Shown in pieces: positions 38,220 to 47,689 of a stretch of 64,000 nt of DNA (positions are counted from its first letter, which is position 1; each line of letters opens with the position of its first letter). Source of the DNA: Hahella chejuensis KCTC 2396 (GTDB lineage Bacteria > Pseudomonadota > Gammaproteobacteria > Pseudomonadales > Oleiphilaceae); NCBI RefSeq assembly GCF_000012985.1, contig NC_007645.1, positions 3,564,501 to 3,628,500 on the forward strand, in the 5' to 3' direction. Made by a program: the position numbers and the translations under genes. The notes under the pieces were generated by a model. That model was not told where the DNA came from and did not search any database. It worked only from the letters and a program-made list of their open reading frames with translations.

Positions 38220-41200
38220 TTAATTTGAAAACTGTGGTTGATCTGGTTTAACCCAGCTGCCGGAAAGTCGTGCATAGATGCTGTTTCCCGCCTCCAATGG
38301 AATTACTTTGCCATCAATAACAGGCGCATGTTGCTGTGCGTCCCCGACAATTAATAACACCAAGGCATGAACATGACCCGTATTCGCCAAATGCTGGCGC
38401 AGCTCGTTAAGCCAGGTGTGAATAAGATCGTAACGGGCGATAAGGCCGGGCTCTGTTAATAGCACGGGTTTATCGGATTGTTTTATTTCGTCGGCAATCG
38501 AGGGCAAAACCTGATGAACCAGCCTTTGCAGGTTCACCCAATCACGACTGGTTTGGTCGGCGGCATCGGCTTTAAGCACCACCTGCCAATTGGGTGGGTT
38601 CTTCATTGCTGCGCAGTGTTGGTGTAGGCGCCTAAGAAGTAACTCATCGAAACTGAAGCTAACAAGCCCGTAGGTAGAACAAAGCTTGATTTTGGCCTTT
38701 TCCATATCCCGCGGGCGCACACCAAGCGCCAGGAAACGGCCGTCGCGCAAACTGTTGCTGATGGATTGGCGAATGCTTTTTTCATCCTGCCAGGCTTCAC
38801 CATCCCAATCAGTTTGTTGCGTTAATGAGGTCTTGGTTTGAGTGGCCTGATACTCAGTAAAGCTGGTGATGGGCAAGCAGTAGGCGCCCAGTTGTTTTTT
38901 GCCGTCTTTATCGAAGGTTTCGTAATTTGGGTCCCACAAAAAGCCCATATCCAGCTTAAGTACTAAGTCGTCCAAGTGGGGCCTGCCTGGTAAAGGTTTG
39001 GCAGCAGGGTAACGCCCCTTTACCCGGACTTGAACCTCCGCCACAGTGAGCGCCTTGCTTCCTAAGAGGGCGCCTTGCGCCAGCTCTAAAGCCTGCGCGG
39101 CCTCCATATCCCGTGGGTAGAACTCCGCCCGGCTGGATAGTGCAGCCTGTTCCGATGCTGCGGCCGCCAGGCGCAGTAGCCGATGGGTGCTCAGGCCTGT
39201 GAAGGTTTCCGGAGCAGGCACTGCACGGACTTTATCCAATGTGGCCTGGGGTGAGAGTAAAGGTTGCTTTAATGCACATTCGCTGGCCAATTGACCAAGG
39301 TCCTGAGCGTAGGTGGCGAGGTCTTCACCTTGCTCTTGTTGGTTGTCCGCAATGACATAGCGGTTACCAAAACGGCGCAATATCCAGCGAGGTTGCTGTT
39401 TGCTGATTTCGGTCTCCACCGCTGCCCGCACCACGGCCTGAGCGTGACGGGAGCGTATGGGGTTGTCTTCCACCGAGCCCCTGCGCAGCAGCACAGCATC
39501 GGCCAGTTCAATTGCGGTCATCACACCACCGTTTTCGGTGAGAATCTCAACGATTTCATTGCGCAGCAAGTTGACTTCCGACAACTTGCCCCACTGGGTG
39601 GTGAGTTTGCTGAGGATTTGCCGGGCCTCGGCTGCCTCCATATTGATTTCGCTGCACAGCATGGTGATGCTGGGCCAGTGGACATTGTGATGGCCTTTCG
39701 GCGCTTCGGAATCCAACCTGCCTAAGAATTCATTTAAAAAGCTGCGTCGGGAGATATCAGGTGTTTTAGGGTAGATAAGGCCGAATAGGCGGTCAACGCT
39801 GGCTTGTTGCGCACCATCATGCTGGGATACTGGCTGAGCAACTTCGTTTGGCCACTTTTCCTGGAGTTTGCGAATCAGCTCTGACACTTCGTTACGGGTT
39901 TTGATACCGACACCCGGCCAGGCGCGCACCTTACTACGGTTTTGTTTGAGTAGATCCGCCACTGTATTGAGATTACGTCGACTAAGCGCATCCAGGGCTT
40001 GCGGGCTAAGTTCCAGAAGCCCGATTTGGGTGTCTTGCTGAGCCTCTTCCACCGGGCACGTCGGTACCTCGCCGTGAACAGTGGGATGCCGGGATTCTTT
40101 AGAGGCCTGCAGAAAGACCTGGCGCCAGGCGCGCAGCATATCGGCCGCTGTGGCGAAACGGCTGCCGAGATCCCGAGCTAATGCTCTTTGAAAGAACTTG
40201 GCCATACTGCTGCGAATGGATGGATCGAATACTGAAGCGTCCAATTGAAGCTCATGTTCCAAATCTATGGGTAAACCTTGATTGGCCGCCCAACCGGGCA
40301 AAGTGCCTGCGGCCATTTCGTAAAGAGTGAGCGCGGCGGCAAATCGTTCGGCATAGTCATCCCAACGCCTGCGGCCAGCGTCGCGGATGTAAGGGTCCAT
40401 ATAGGCCATGGTGCCGACTTTGATATTGTCGGTACCAGCGTTAGACAAGGAAAAGTCGAACAAAACCAGATGCAACTGGCTACCGAGCTCAGTAACGCCA
40501 ATGTTGTCTGGTTTGATGTCACGGTGCATTAGGGCTTTGTCTTCCAGATGGACCATGGCGCTGAGGAGGTCGTCACCAAAGCGCTCCAATAACTCCAACT
40601 GAATGGCTCCGGTGCGTCGGATGCGTTGCGCCAAAGTGCCGCCTGTGGCGTAATCAATAAGCAGGCAGGTATGGCCAAGGATATCCAGCGTTTTGTGGTG
40701 CGCGATAATGGCTTGATGGCGAAGTTGGCCGAGGGTTTCACCCTCCTGATGCAGCCGCCGATTGTGTTCTGGGTCCAGGGCCATTTTTAACACGCGTTGC
40801 TGGCCTTGGTATTCAACTAAAAATGCGACAGAACAGGCGCCGCGACCTAGACGCTTGATGACGGTGTAACCGCCTTCGAAGGTATCGCCTTTCTTAGCTT
40901 CTGTGGGCTTTTGCGTGACTTCCCCCTCTGGTCGGGTAATGTCATTTTCGACTTCGGTCAGGTAGTCCAAAAAGTCCTGCACGGAATCCAATCTGGCGCC
41001 TGGGTCTGGGTGTGTAGCGTACTGAACCAAATAGGAAACCCAGGATGACGCACCATTGATTACATCTGTTACCTGAAGGCCATCTTTTCCTAGTTTGTCT
41101 TGCAGCTCAAGTTCATTTGCTGCGGGCTTTTTACCAGTAAACAAGTGGTAAGCGATGGCGCCCAATGAGAAGACATCAAGTTGAGTGCCGTCAGCTTCTT

Positions 41201-42377
41201 CCAAAGTATGAGATTCCAGCGCCATATAGGAACCGGATTCTTCCTGAACCATGCGTGTAAGCTTGCTAAATGCACTGATGTGTTTGGATTCGGTCTCAAA
41301 GATCCGCTGCGCTGTGGCCCAATTGGCAATTTTGATCTTGAACTCGCCGTTCTCTTCTTTAATAAAAATGGATTGTGGGCTGAGCGCCCTGTGATAAAGC
41401 TTTTGGCTGTGCGCGTATTTAACCGTTTCCGCTATGGAGCGAAGTAAGCTTACCGCCACAGATTGATCCAGGCGTTTACCTTCGTCTTGCTTGAGCAACC
41501 AGTGGTCCAGACGCTGGGAGCCATCGAAGTTTTCATAGATCAACGCTGGGCCGTGGTCGTGCCGTTGAAACTCCAAGGTTTTGAGAATGCCTGGGTAATC
41601 AACCCCTTCCAAGAGCTGCGCCTCCAAATGGGCGGCTTTGTCCAGCCGTGCGGCTTCGTCTGCTGCTTTGCCTTGGGTGAGGTAGATTCTTACTCGCCTT
41701 CTTACCTGAGTATCCACATGTCGCCCAAGCCACTCTTGGTACAAATCCGTTTCATCCAGTAACTCAGCGAGGTCAAACTGACCGACACGCCGGGTGCGCA
41801 GAGACTCTTTGATACCCGCCTGTAACATGGCTTGAGAAACCGTTTTCGCCGACACTTTGTCCAGCTTTTTATGCTTCCAGCTGTCATCAATACGAGTGAT
41901 TTCTTCTATGAAATTCTTACGGGTATACACCTGCTTACGGCCGTTGCCTTCCAACTTGTTAACAATATTGGGCGCAGAAAGAAAAATGACGGGCGTAATG
42001 AAAGGGATTCTTTCTTTGGATGACTTACGTGCGGCATCCTGAGCTTGTAGCAAAGATGCAAGCTTTTTGGCTTTGCGATCCGTGAGCAGTAGTGGGTTGT
42101 CAAAAGCTTTGCGCTTACCCTCAGGCGCTTCCCAAATCCAGATTCCTGCGTCGCCTTTCATGACACCCGGGTGCGATTTGATCTCGACCAGAAACAGCCC
42201 TTTTGGGGTGTGGACGAGTAGATCCACCTCGTTGACGAAGCCTTCCTTAGTAATGAACTCAAAGTTCGCCCAAGCTCGATAGGGCTCGTGATCCGGAAGC
42301 GCTGCTTTCACGAAGTCCAGCGCCTCTTGCTCCCAAGTATGATCGGAGGTGGTTATTTGTTTCCAGAATTTATCCAT
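38220..42377 (-). CDS. pglW: BREX type 2 protein kinase PglW (NERD + kinase domains)
   Basis: A 1385-residue signalling protein. An N-terminal NERD nuclease-like domain (about 20-140) has NEVDLLVHTPKGLFLVEIKS with D53, E65 and K67. A first kinase-like domain (about 245-475) is degenerate: HRALSPQS (329-336) in place of HRDxxxxN and no DFG. A second kinase domain (about 503-750) keeps the glycine loop GRGACS, K531 and HRDIKPDN (D620), with DFS (641-643) for DFG. A helix-hairpin-helix-like region (LSRRNLNTVADLLKQ..., about 800-860) and a long C-terminal part follow. PglW is diagnostic of type 2 BREX. The start overlaps the HTH gene by 8 bp. Confidence 0.92.
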   Translation of the reverse strand: MDKFWKQITTSDHTWEQEALDFVKAALPDHEPYRAWANFEFITKEGFVNEVDLLVHTPKGLFLVEIKSHPGVMKGDAGIWIWEAPEGKRKAFDNPLLLTDRKAKKLASLLQAQDAARKSSKERIPFITPVIFLSAPNIVNKLEGNGRKQVYTRKNFIEEITRIDDSWKHKKLDKVSAKTVSQAMLQAGIKESLRTRRVGQFDLAELLDETDLYQEWLGRHVDTQVRRRVRIYLTQGKAADEAARLDKAAHLEAQLLEGVDYPGILKTLEFQRHDHGPALIYENFDGSQRLDHWLLKQDEGKRLDQSVAVSLLRSIAETVKYAHSQKLYHRALSPQSIFIKEENGEFKIKIANWATAQRIFETESKHISAFSKLTRMVQEESGSYMALESHTLEEADGTQLDVFSLGAIAYHLFTGKKPAANELELQDKLGKDGLQVTDVINGASSWVSYLVQYATHPDPGARLDSVQDFLDYLTEVENDITRPEGEVTQKPTEAKKGDTFEGGYTVIKRLGRGACSVAFLVEYQGQQRVLKMALDPEHNRRLHQEGETLGQLRHQAIIAHHKTLDILGHTCLLIDYATGGTLAQRIRRTGAIQLELLERFGDDLLSAMVHLEDKALMHRDIKPDNIGVTELGSQLHLVLFDFSLSNAGTDNIKVGTMAYMDPYIRDAGRRRWDDYAERFAAALTLYEMAAGTLPGWAANQGLPIDLEHELQLDASVFDPSIRSSMAKFFQRALARDLGSRFATAADMLRAWRQVFLQASKESRHPTVHGEVPTCPVEEAQQDTQIGLLELSPQALDALSRRNLNTVADLLKQNRSKVRAWPGVGIKTRNEVSELIRKLQEKWPNEVAQPVSQHDGAQQASVDRLFGLIYPKTPDISRRSFLNEFLGRLDSEAPKGHHNVHWPSITMLCSEINMEAAEARQILSKLTTQWGKLSEVNLLRNEIVEILTENGGVMTAIELADAVLLRRGSVEDNPIRSRHAQAVVRAAVETEISKQQPRWILRRFGNRYVIADNQQEQGEDLATYAQDLGQLASECALKQPLLSPQATLDKVRAVPAPETFTGLSTHRLLRLAAAASEQAALSSRAEFYPRDMEAAQALELAQGALLGSKALTVAEVQVRVKGRYPAAKPLPGRPHLDDLVLKLDMGFLWDPNYETFDKDGKKQLGAYCLPITSFTEYQATQTKTSLTQQTDWDGEAWQDEKSIRQSISNSLRDGRFLALGVRPRDMEKAKIKLCSTYGLVSFSFDELLLRRLHQHCAAMKNPPNWQVVLKADAADQTSRDWVNLQRLVHQVLPSIADEIKQSDKPVLLTEPGLIARYDLIHTWLNELRQHLANTGHVHALVLLIVGDAQQHAPVIDGKVIPLEAGNSIYARLSGSWVKPDQPQFSN

Positions 42378-42579
42378 GATCTGGCTTGCTCTCCAACGGT
42401 TGCTTTGGGGATTGGGTTTGTTCGCCTATCCAGCCATCAACGTCCGACTTCCGGAATCGCCAAGCATTGGCAACCTTAAATGCAGGTATATCCCCCTTGT
42501 TTGCCAATCTGTAGATAGTTCGCTCATTGACCTTGAGGTATTCGGCTACCTCCTTGATAGTCAGGATGTCGTCTGCCAC
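42370..42579 (-). CDS. excisionase/MerR-like HTH protein, probable BREX operon regulator
   Basis: A 69-residue DNA-binding protein with the HTH_17 pattern: LTIKEVAEYLKVNERTIYRL, then GDIPAFKVANAWRFRKSDVDGWI. The start is GTG at 42579 with GAGGTG eight bases upstream. It is the first gene of the BREX operon and overlaps pglW by 8 bp. Small HTH genes at the head of BREX operons usually control expression; a role as an excisionase of a mobile island is the alternative, but no integrase is in the window. Confidence 0.82.
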   Translation of the reverse strand: MADDILTIKEVAEYLKVNERTIYRLANKGDIPAFKVANAWRFRKSDVDGWIGEQTQSPKQPLESKPDHG

Positions 42580-42590
42580 TGGTTAGCACC

Positions 42591-42833
42591 TCAAGGCCTT
42601 TGGCCGGTGTCAAAGGAGTACAAATAGATACAAAGTATACGCTCAAAGTATGAGTATTCAAGAAAAGAATCCATTAGCCTGTACTGAAGCACAGCTCTAC
42701 GTAATTCCGCTGGATTACGATCCACAAGAAGGCCCACCTCCTTGTCAGTGGCCGCCAGCTCCAATGCGCCAATCAAAGGGGGAATCTCCAGACCTTTGCT
42801 GTAGCGCTCGGCTTGCCGGATTTTCCCCGCCAC
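42591..42833 (-). CDS. short hypothetical ORF or gene remnant upstream of BREX
   Basis: Eighty codons from a GTG with no good ribosome-binding site. The first 55 residues (ERYSKGLEIPPLIGALELAA and so on) look like real coding sequence; the last 20 run through the BREX promoter region and read like non-coding DNA. I do not recognise it. It may be a decayed gene at the border of the BREX island. The rest of 42580-43002 shows only the repeats described separately. Confidence 0.22.
   Translation of the reverse strand: MAGKIRQAERYSKGLEIPPLIGALELAATDKEVGLLVDRNPAELRRAVLQYRLMDSFLEYSYFERILCIYLYSFDTGQRP
42631..42651. promoter_or_regulatory. direct repeat CAAAGTAT x2, candidate operator/promoter of the BREX operon
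   Basis: CAAAGTAT occurs at 42631-42638 and 42644-42651, about 60 bp before the HTH gene start. On the minus strand this reads ATACTTTG..ATACTTTG with TATACT as a possible -10 box. The spacing of 13 bp is just over one helical turn, suitable for a small HTH dimer. Confidence 0.4.
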
Positions 42834-43002
42834 GTTGGTGTTTTCTTTTTTTGGCTTCCACTACTGCAATAGGCAACAGGCTGGCGAACAAAGCTTGAGC
42901 AGGTTTTTAGCTGGCGTGGGCGTTGCCCGACTTGGGCATACGGCGGGAAAAATCATAACACTATCCGTCAGCATCTTTCCTAATGCTCTAACACTCCTTC
43001 CA

Positions 43003-43767
43003 TTACCGATATTTATCCCAAATCCCCTCAATCTCCCCACTATCAATCAACTCCTTAATCGCCGCATTCAACCGACCCAGGGCGGCGGCTTTGTTGGGGT
43101 GGATGCGCAGCATGACGTCTACGCCGCCGACTTCGAAGCCGGGTTCGAGGTCTCGGTAGGCGGGGTTTTCGCGCATGCGGTAGAGGGCGAGGTCTTTGTT
43201 GATGATGACTTGGTCCAGGCGGCCGGCGAGGAGCATGGTGAGGAGTTGGGATTCGCCGTTGGCGTCGTAGCGCTCGATGGCGCCGCTTTGGAAGAGTTTG
43301 GTGAAGGTTGGGTATTGGTAGCCGCGCACGACGCCGATGCGTTTGCCGATTAGGTCCGAGGGGGCGTCAACGGGCAGGCTTTTACCGCGGGCGAATAGCA
43401 GGATGTCGACGGATTGCGCGTAGGGAATCGTATACAGTCCCAGGGTTTTCTCCCCTGCCCGCCATGCGGGGTTCACTCCCGACTCGATATCCACCAGGTT
43501 TTCATCGAACATCATCAGGCCGCGGGCCATGGGGTGAGCTTGAGTGATAAAGGTGTCGCCGGTAATGCGGCTGAGGGCGTCGAAAAAGTCTTGGTAGAAG
43601 CCGGTAGCGACTCCGTCCTGATAGAAAAAATAGGGAGGAAACTCCGTATTATGGGCAAGCACTCTGAACTCTTCCGCGTGCGCCCCGCCCTTTGGCGGCC
43701 ATATACCAATAAGGAGAACGACGAGTCCTCTCAAAAAGATACCCGACAACAGCTTCGGTAGGGTCAT
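43003..43767 (-). CDS. periplasmic solute-binding protein, family 3
   Basis: A 254-residue SBP_bac_3 protein. A signal peptide (GLVVLLIGIWPPKGGAHA-EEF) is followed by the bilobed fold: VLAHNTEFPPYFFYQDG, then DLIGKRIGVVRGYQYP, the hinge region, and IKELIDSGEIEGIWDKYR at the C-terminus. Such proteins bind amino acids or other small polar ligands. No permease or ATPase gene is adjacent, so it may serve a distant transporter or a signalling role. A second family-3 gene lies 257 bp upstream; the two are divergent in sequence, and the gap 43768-44024 has no gene. Confidence 0.88.
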   Translation of the reverse strand: MTLPKLLSGIFLRGLVVLLIGIWPPKGGAHAEEFRVLAHNTEFPPYFFYQDGVATGFYQDFFDALSRITGDTFITQAHPMARGLMMFDENLVDIESGVNPAWRAGEKTLGLYTIPYAQSVDILLFARGKSLPVDAPSDLIGKRIGVVRGYQYPTFTKLFQSGAIERYDANGESQLLTMLLAGRLDQVIINKDLALYRMRENPAYRDLEPGFEVGGVDVMLRIHPNKAAALGRLNAAIKELIDSGEIEGIWDKYR

Positions 43768-44024
43768 TCTTGCTCTAACTTCTATTACAAAGGCTTGTGA
43801 AAAGCGTTGGCTTTCCCTGCGTCCGTTTGGCGCCGCCTCAGCGTAACGCGCTTGCCGCCGGTAAACACCTTGAGCGCTACAGTGGCTACCGGTTTAAGCA
43901 GTTGCTCTGATCATCTCCTTTTTTGCATTACACGTTTGTAAATCAATGCAAATTCAACCGCCAGACAGTTCCGCCCGTTCGCACGAGACCGGCTTGTCTG
44001 GCAGCCGATATGAAAGTGGGCGGA

Positions 44025-44750
44025 TTATTTGACCCCATACTCCGCCAGGATCTTGTCGTAGGTTCCATCCGCTTTGATGGCGGCCAGGCCCCTGTTGTAG
44101 GCTTCGATGATTTTCTGGCCCTGGGCGTTGGCTTTGCCGGCGGCGACATGCAAGTCGTTCACCGACAGGGCGTTGTTGGTGAACTCCACCGAGTTGAGGT
44201 CAATGCCGGCGTCCTTCATAACGGATTTGGCGACGATCTCATCTTCCAACGTCAAATCCACCCGCTCGCTCAGCAGCTTTTTGACGTTGGCCTCAATCGT
44301 CCCCGCCTCCGGTCTGGAGAAATTGGTGGCGTGGGTGAACTCATCGCCATAGCCATAACCGCTGACAATGCCCACTTTCTTCCCGGAGAGACTTTCCAGG
44401 CCGTTGAATTCAAAAGGATCGCCCTTGCGTTTGATGAATTTGATGCTGTTTTGCGCGTAATAGTTGCTGTAATGAAGCAACTTGGCGCGCTCCTCCGTGA
44501 ACCAGGCGCCGGGCAGCAAATCGATATTGCCGTTGATCACATCGTTCAACGCCCGCTTCCAGGGCAAAATTTTGAAATCCACCGTATAGCCCTCTTTCGC
44601 CATCGCCGCTTTCAACAGCGCAATGGATATCCCCGGATCATCGCCCTCCTGAATGAACGGCGGCCAGGGGTCCTGCGCGGCGGTGACCGTTTCCGCCTGT
44701 GCGGAGAACGCAACGAACAGTGTCAGAATCAAGGTAGAAAGAGCCTTCAT
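44025..44750 (-). CDS. periplasmic solute-binding protein, family 3 (second)
   Basis: A 241-residue SBP_bac_3 protein with signal peptide MKALSTLILTLFVAFSAQA. The mature part has AAQDPWPPFIQEGDDPG, LPWKRALNDVINGNIDLLPG, SLSGKKVGIVSGYGYGDEF and ends LAAIKADGTYDKILAEYGVK, all typical. GAGAGGT seven bases upstream supports the ATG at 44750; an in-frame start at 44780 is less likely. Like the preceding entry it has no transporter partners here. Ligand unknown. Confidence 0.9.
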   Translation of the reverse strand: MKALSTLILTLFVAFSAQAETVTAAQDPWPPFIQEGDDPGISIALLKAAMAKEGYTVDFKILPWKRALNDVINGNIDLLPGAWFTEERAKLLHYSNYYAQNSIKFIKRKGDPFEFNGLESLSGKKVGIVSGYGYGDEFTHATNFSRPEAGTIEANVKKLLSERVDLTLEDEIVAKSVMKDAGIDLNSVEFTNNALSVNDLHVAAGKANAQGQKIIEAYNRGLAAIKADGTYDKILAEYGVK

Positions 44751-44963
44751 GCTTATACCTCTCAGTTTGAGATAGATCATTGGCGTATACCCGATAAGCT
44801 TCAGAGCGAAAGTTCATCTGGCTGAGGTCGAACGGCGTTCTTTACAAATCCCCGTTGGTGGCGTGGCGTAGCGGCCAGTAACCGTATTAAGGTTAGTTTA
44901 TAAACAGGTCTCCAACAAACTGGAGGTCCGCTGTGTGTGGGCTTTTCGGGGATCGGGAAGTGA

Positions 44964-44991
44964 GCGCCGGAGTCCGATTCGACTCCGGCGC
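44964..44991. terminator. 11-bp perfect hairpin after the G8/beta-helix gene
   Basis: GCGCCGGAGTC-CGATTC-GACTCCGGCGC begins 11 bp past the stop codon at 45002. There is no T-run, but the placement right behind a gene end suits a transcription stop. Confidence 0.55.
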
Positions 44992-45001
44992 ATAAGAAAG
45001 A

Positions 45002-47689
45002 CTAGCGATCGCTAATCAGATAGACGTTGTCAGCGGAGCCTTTGGGCAGTTCGGTGGCGCTTTGGAACAGGAAGTTCTGGAAGTTATTCGCGCCGTTAAG
45101 CACATGAATTTCCGTACTGTTCACCCCATTGCGTTTGAACCCGATCAGATCCGGCGCGCCGTCGCCATTGAAATCCGCCACGCGGAAGCTCCAGTTGTCG
45201 TTGGTGGCATGCAGCGCCGTCGCCGAATGCACGACAAAATTGTCGTAGCCGCTTTGGGCGCTCAGTATATGCACTTCCGTTCTGTTGGAGGCGCCTTGTT
45301 TGGCGATGTACCAGAGGTCGGGCCTGCCGTCGCGATCATAGTCGCTGATCAGGAACTCATCCGAAGAGTTTGGCCTCAATCCGAGCCCGGTGGCGTCATG
45401 CAGCAGGAAGTTCTGCGGATTGCGTCCATCCAGCACATGCACTTCCGTGCGTCCGCTGCCCGTCGTGTTATGCAGGATGGCCCAGATATCCGGCTGGCCG
45501 TCGCCGTTGTAGTCCCGTATCGCCATGTGATCGTTGACGTTCATGTAGCCCAGCGCCGTGCCGGACTGGAAGATAAAACGCTGCAATCCGCTCTTGCCGT
45601 CCATGATATGCACTTCCGTGGTTCCCGTGCCGGTGTTGCGCTTTTTGAAGCCGGCGATATCCATGTAGCCGTCGCGGTCCCAGTCCGTCATATCAAACTG
45701 CCAGGCTTCGTCGGTAGGCTCCAGCGCACTGTTCTGGGCGGCGGTGGAGATAAAGCTCTTGCTGCGCAACAACTTCTGGAACGAGGTTCTGGGGCCGCCC
45801 TGTTTGTTCAGCACATAGACATTGGGAGCCAGCGGGCGGTTGGCGCCGGGGGCGCATCCTGGATTCAAACACACGAAGATAGAACCCAGTTCGCCGGGAT
45901 TTCTGAAATCCGCGCCAGCGGGCGCTTTGAAGCGGACAAACAAGCTGCCGTTTTCATAAGCCCAGGCGTTGCCGTCAAACGCCCGCAGCGCGGCCGAGGG
46001 TCCCACGGAGCCCAACTGAATCAGCGGACCGGCGAAACCATATTGCCCCGCCGGCGTTCCCAGATAGACATACACGTTGGGCGCCACGCCCGGCAGCTCC
46101 AGAGTCACGTACTCGCCGCTGCTCATGCTGTGATAATCAAACCGGGTGATGCTGGGAATCTGATCATGGTAGATGTAGCTGTAGTTATAGGCGCCGTCGA
46201 CCATGGGCAGCAGGCTGACGCCTTCGATCTCCTTGCGGGATTCTGTGTAGCGCGCGCCGTCGCTGCGCAGGAAAGTGCTGTCCTGACGTCTGCGGCTGAC
46301 CAGCGGCGCCGGCGGCAACCAGATTTCATCAGACGGACGCACTTCCACGTAGGCGAAACGGCGACGGCTCTCCATGCCGCTGAGCCCGTCTTTGATGCGG
46401 CTGCTATTGCCGTCGATCAGCATGGGATGGTCCTGGGTGATGGCGGTCATGGGCTGGCCGGTGAAAGTCCCGTCCACATCGTAAATCGCGCCGTTGAACC
46501 AGACCGGACCAATGTACTCATTGCGATAACGCACTTGATAGCTGCCGGGAGCGACCGTGGTGTTATGCAGGGAATGCCCGGAGTACTTGATGTTGGCGCC
46601 CCACTGGTCGAACAGAGTGAAATTATCCCGCTCGAAACCGGTGAAATGGGAGTCGCGAATACGCACCGGACCGTCATACAGAATATGCCCGATCGCCAGA
46701 CCGATCACGCCGCTGGACGCGGACAGCCCCAGCGGCGCCACCGGCTCGTAGTTTTCCGAAGCGCCCACCCACAGCACGCGGTTGTAATCCGTCACCCAGG
46801 TGCTGGCCTCGCCTTCATAGTTATCCGCCACGATCAGGTCGTTGTAGGTGCTTTTGCCACGATTGCCGCCCACGCGGGAGTACATGCCCAAGTAGTTCTT
46901 GTACACCGTCAAGCCATTGATGACCGGCTCCTGCTGGGGCATGTAGTCATTGTTCAGGTTAGGCGTCTGCGTGGCGTCATTGGGCATGGGCGCCATGCCC
47001 AGCAGCCAGCCGTGGAAACTGGAGTGCGCGGTATTGTTGTCAATCGCGCCGGCGGGCAGGTTCTGCACATTGGGGTTCAGTCCCGGCACGAACACCGGAC
47101 TGTTGGGATTCTGATGAAACGCGAACCAGAAACCCGACCCATCGGAACCGGCGGCGTGGTTATTCTGCACGATATTGTTGGGATTGGTGATCCAGAAAGT
47201 GGAAGGACCGCTGGCGTTTCTGGATCTGCCATCGGTGAAGTCGCTGGGCAGCAGCGCGTTTTCCGGCGTCGGTTTGCGGGTCACCAGACCGAGATTGCCA
47301 ACAATACGGTTACCGGTTTCGTTGCCGTCCTCCATGAACACCGCGTGTCCCAGGTTGTCGTAACAGACATTGTTTTCCACTGAGGCGTTGTTCGTGCCAT
47401 GAACGGTAATCGCGCGATTGTAGGTGTGGTGGATACTGGAATTGCGAATGTATTGCCCGGCGGCGTCGCCGGCCAAATGCCAGTGGAAAGGATAGCGGCC
47501 CAGCTTGCGGCGCTGCCCCATGCGGGTCAGCTCCACATTGGACAGACGACTGAAAGCGCCGCGCATCACCATGATATTGCCGCCATAGGCGATGCGGCCG
47601 CTGTCTTCGTCTCCCTGAATCTTCAGGTTGCGCGTCAACAGGCCCACTTCCGCGCGCTCGTCCAACGTCCAGCTTTGGCCGTTGTCGCT
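45002..47689 (-). pseudogene. C-terminal part of split secreted G8/beta-helix protein (beta-helix + FG-GAP-like repeats)
   Basis: Continues in the same frame as the gene part at 47690-48871 after a single TAA. The first codons after the stop read SDNGQSWTLDERAEVGLLTR, the expected continuation of CEMIP/TMEM2-like G8 proteins. A right-handed beta-helix region follows (about 500 residues: FHWHLAGDAAGQYIRNSSIH, NNVCYDNLGHAVFMEDGNET). The last 230 residues hold four FG-GAP/VCBS-like repeats of about 58 residues with calcium-type loops (DWDRDGYMD, DYNGDGQPD, DYDRDGRPD, DFNGDGAPD). A TTG at 47665 could start it separately, but without a signal peptide the product would not be exported. A polysaccharide-acting or adhesive surface protein is likely. 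Confidence 0.75.

Noticed and set aside
42370-42579. Prophage or integrative-element excisionase
   Set aside because: No integrase, attachment site or phage gene is nearby; overlap with pglW favours a BREX regulator.
45062-47383. 773-codon open frame on the plus strand
   Set aside because: It is the antisense shadow of the G8/beta-helix gene; it has no recognisable domain, and the other strand has clear motifs.
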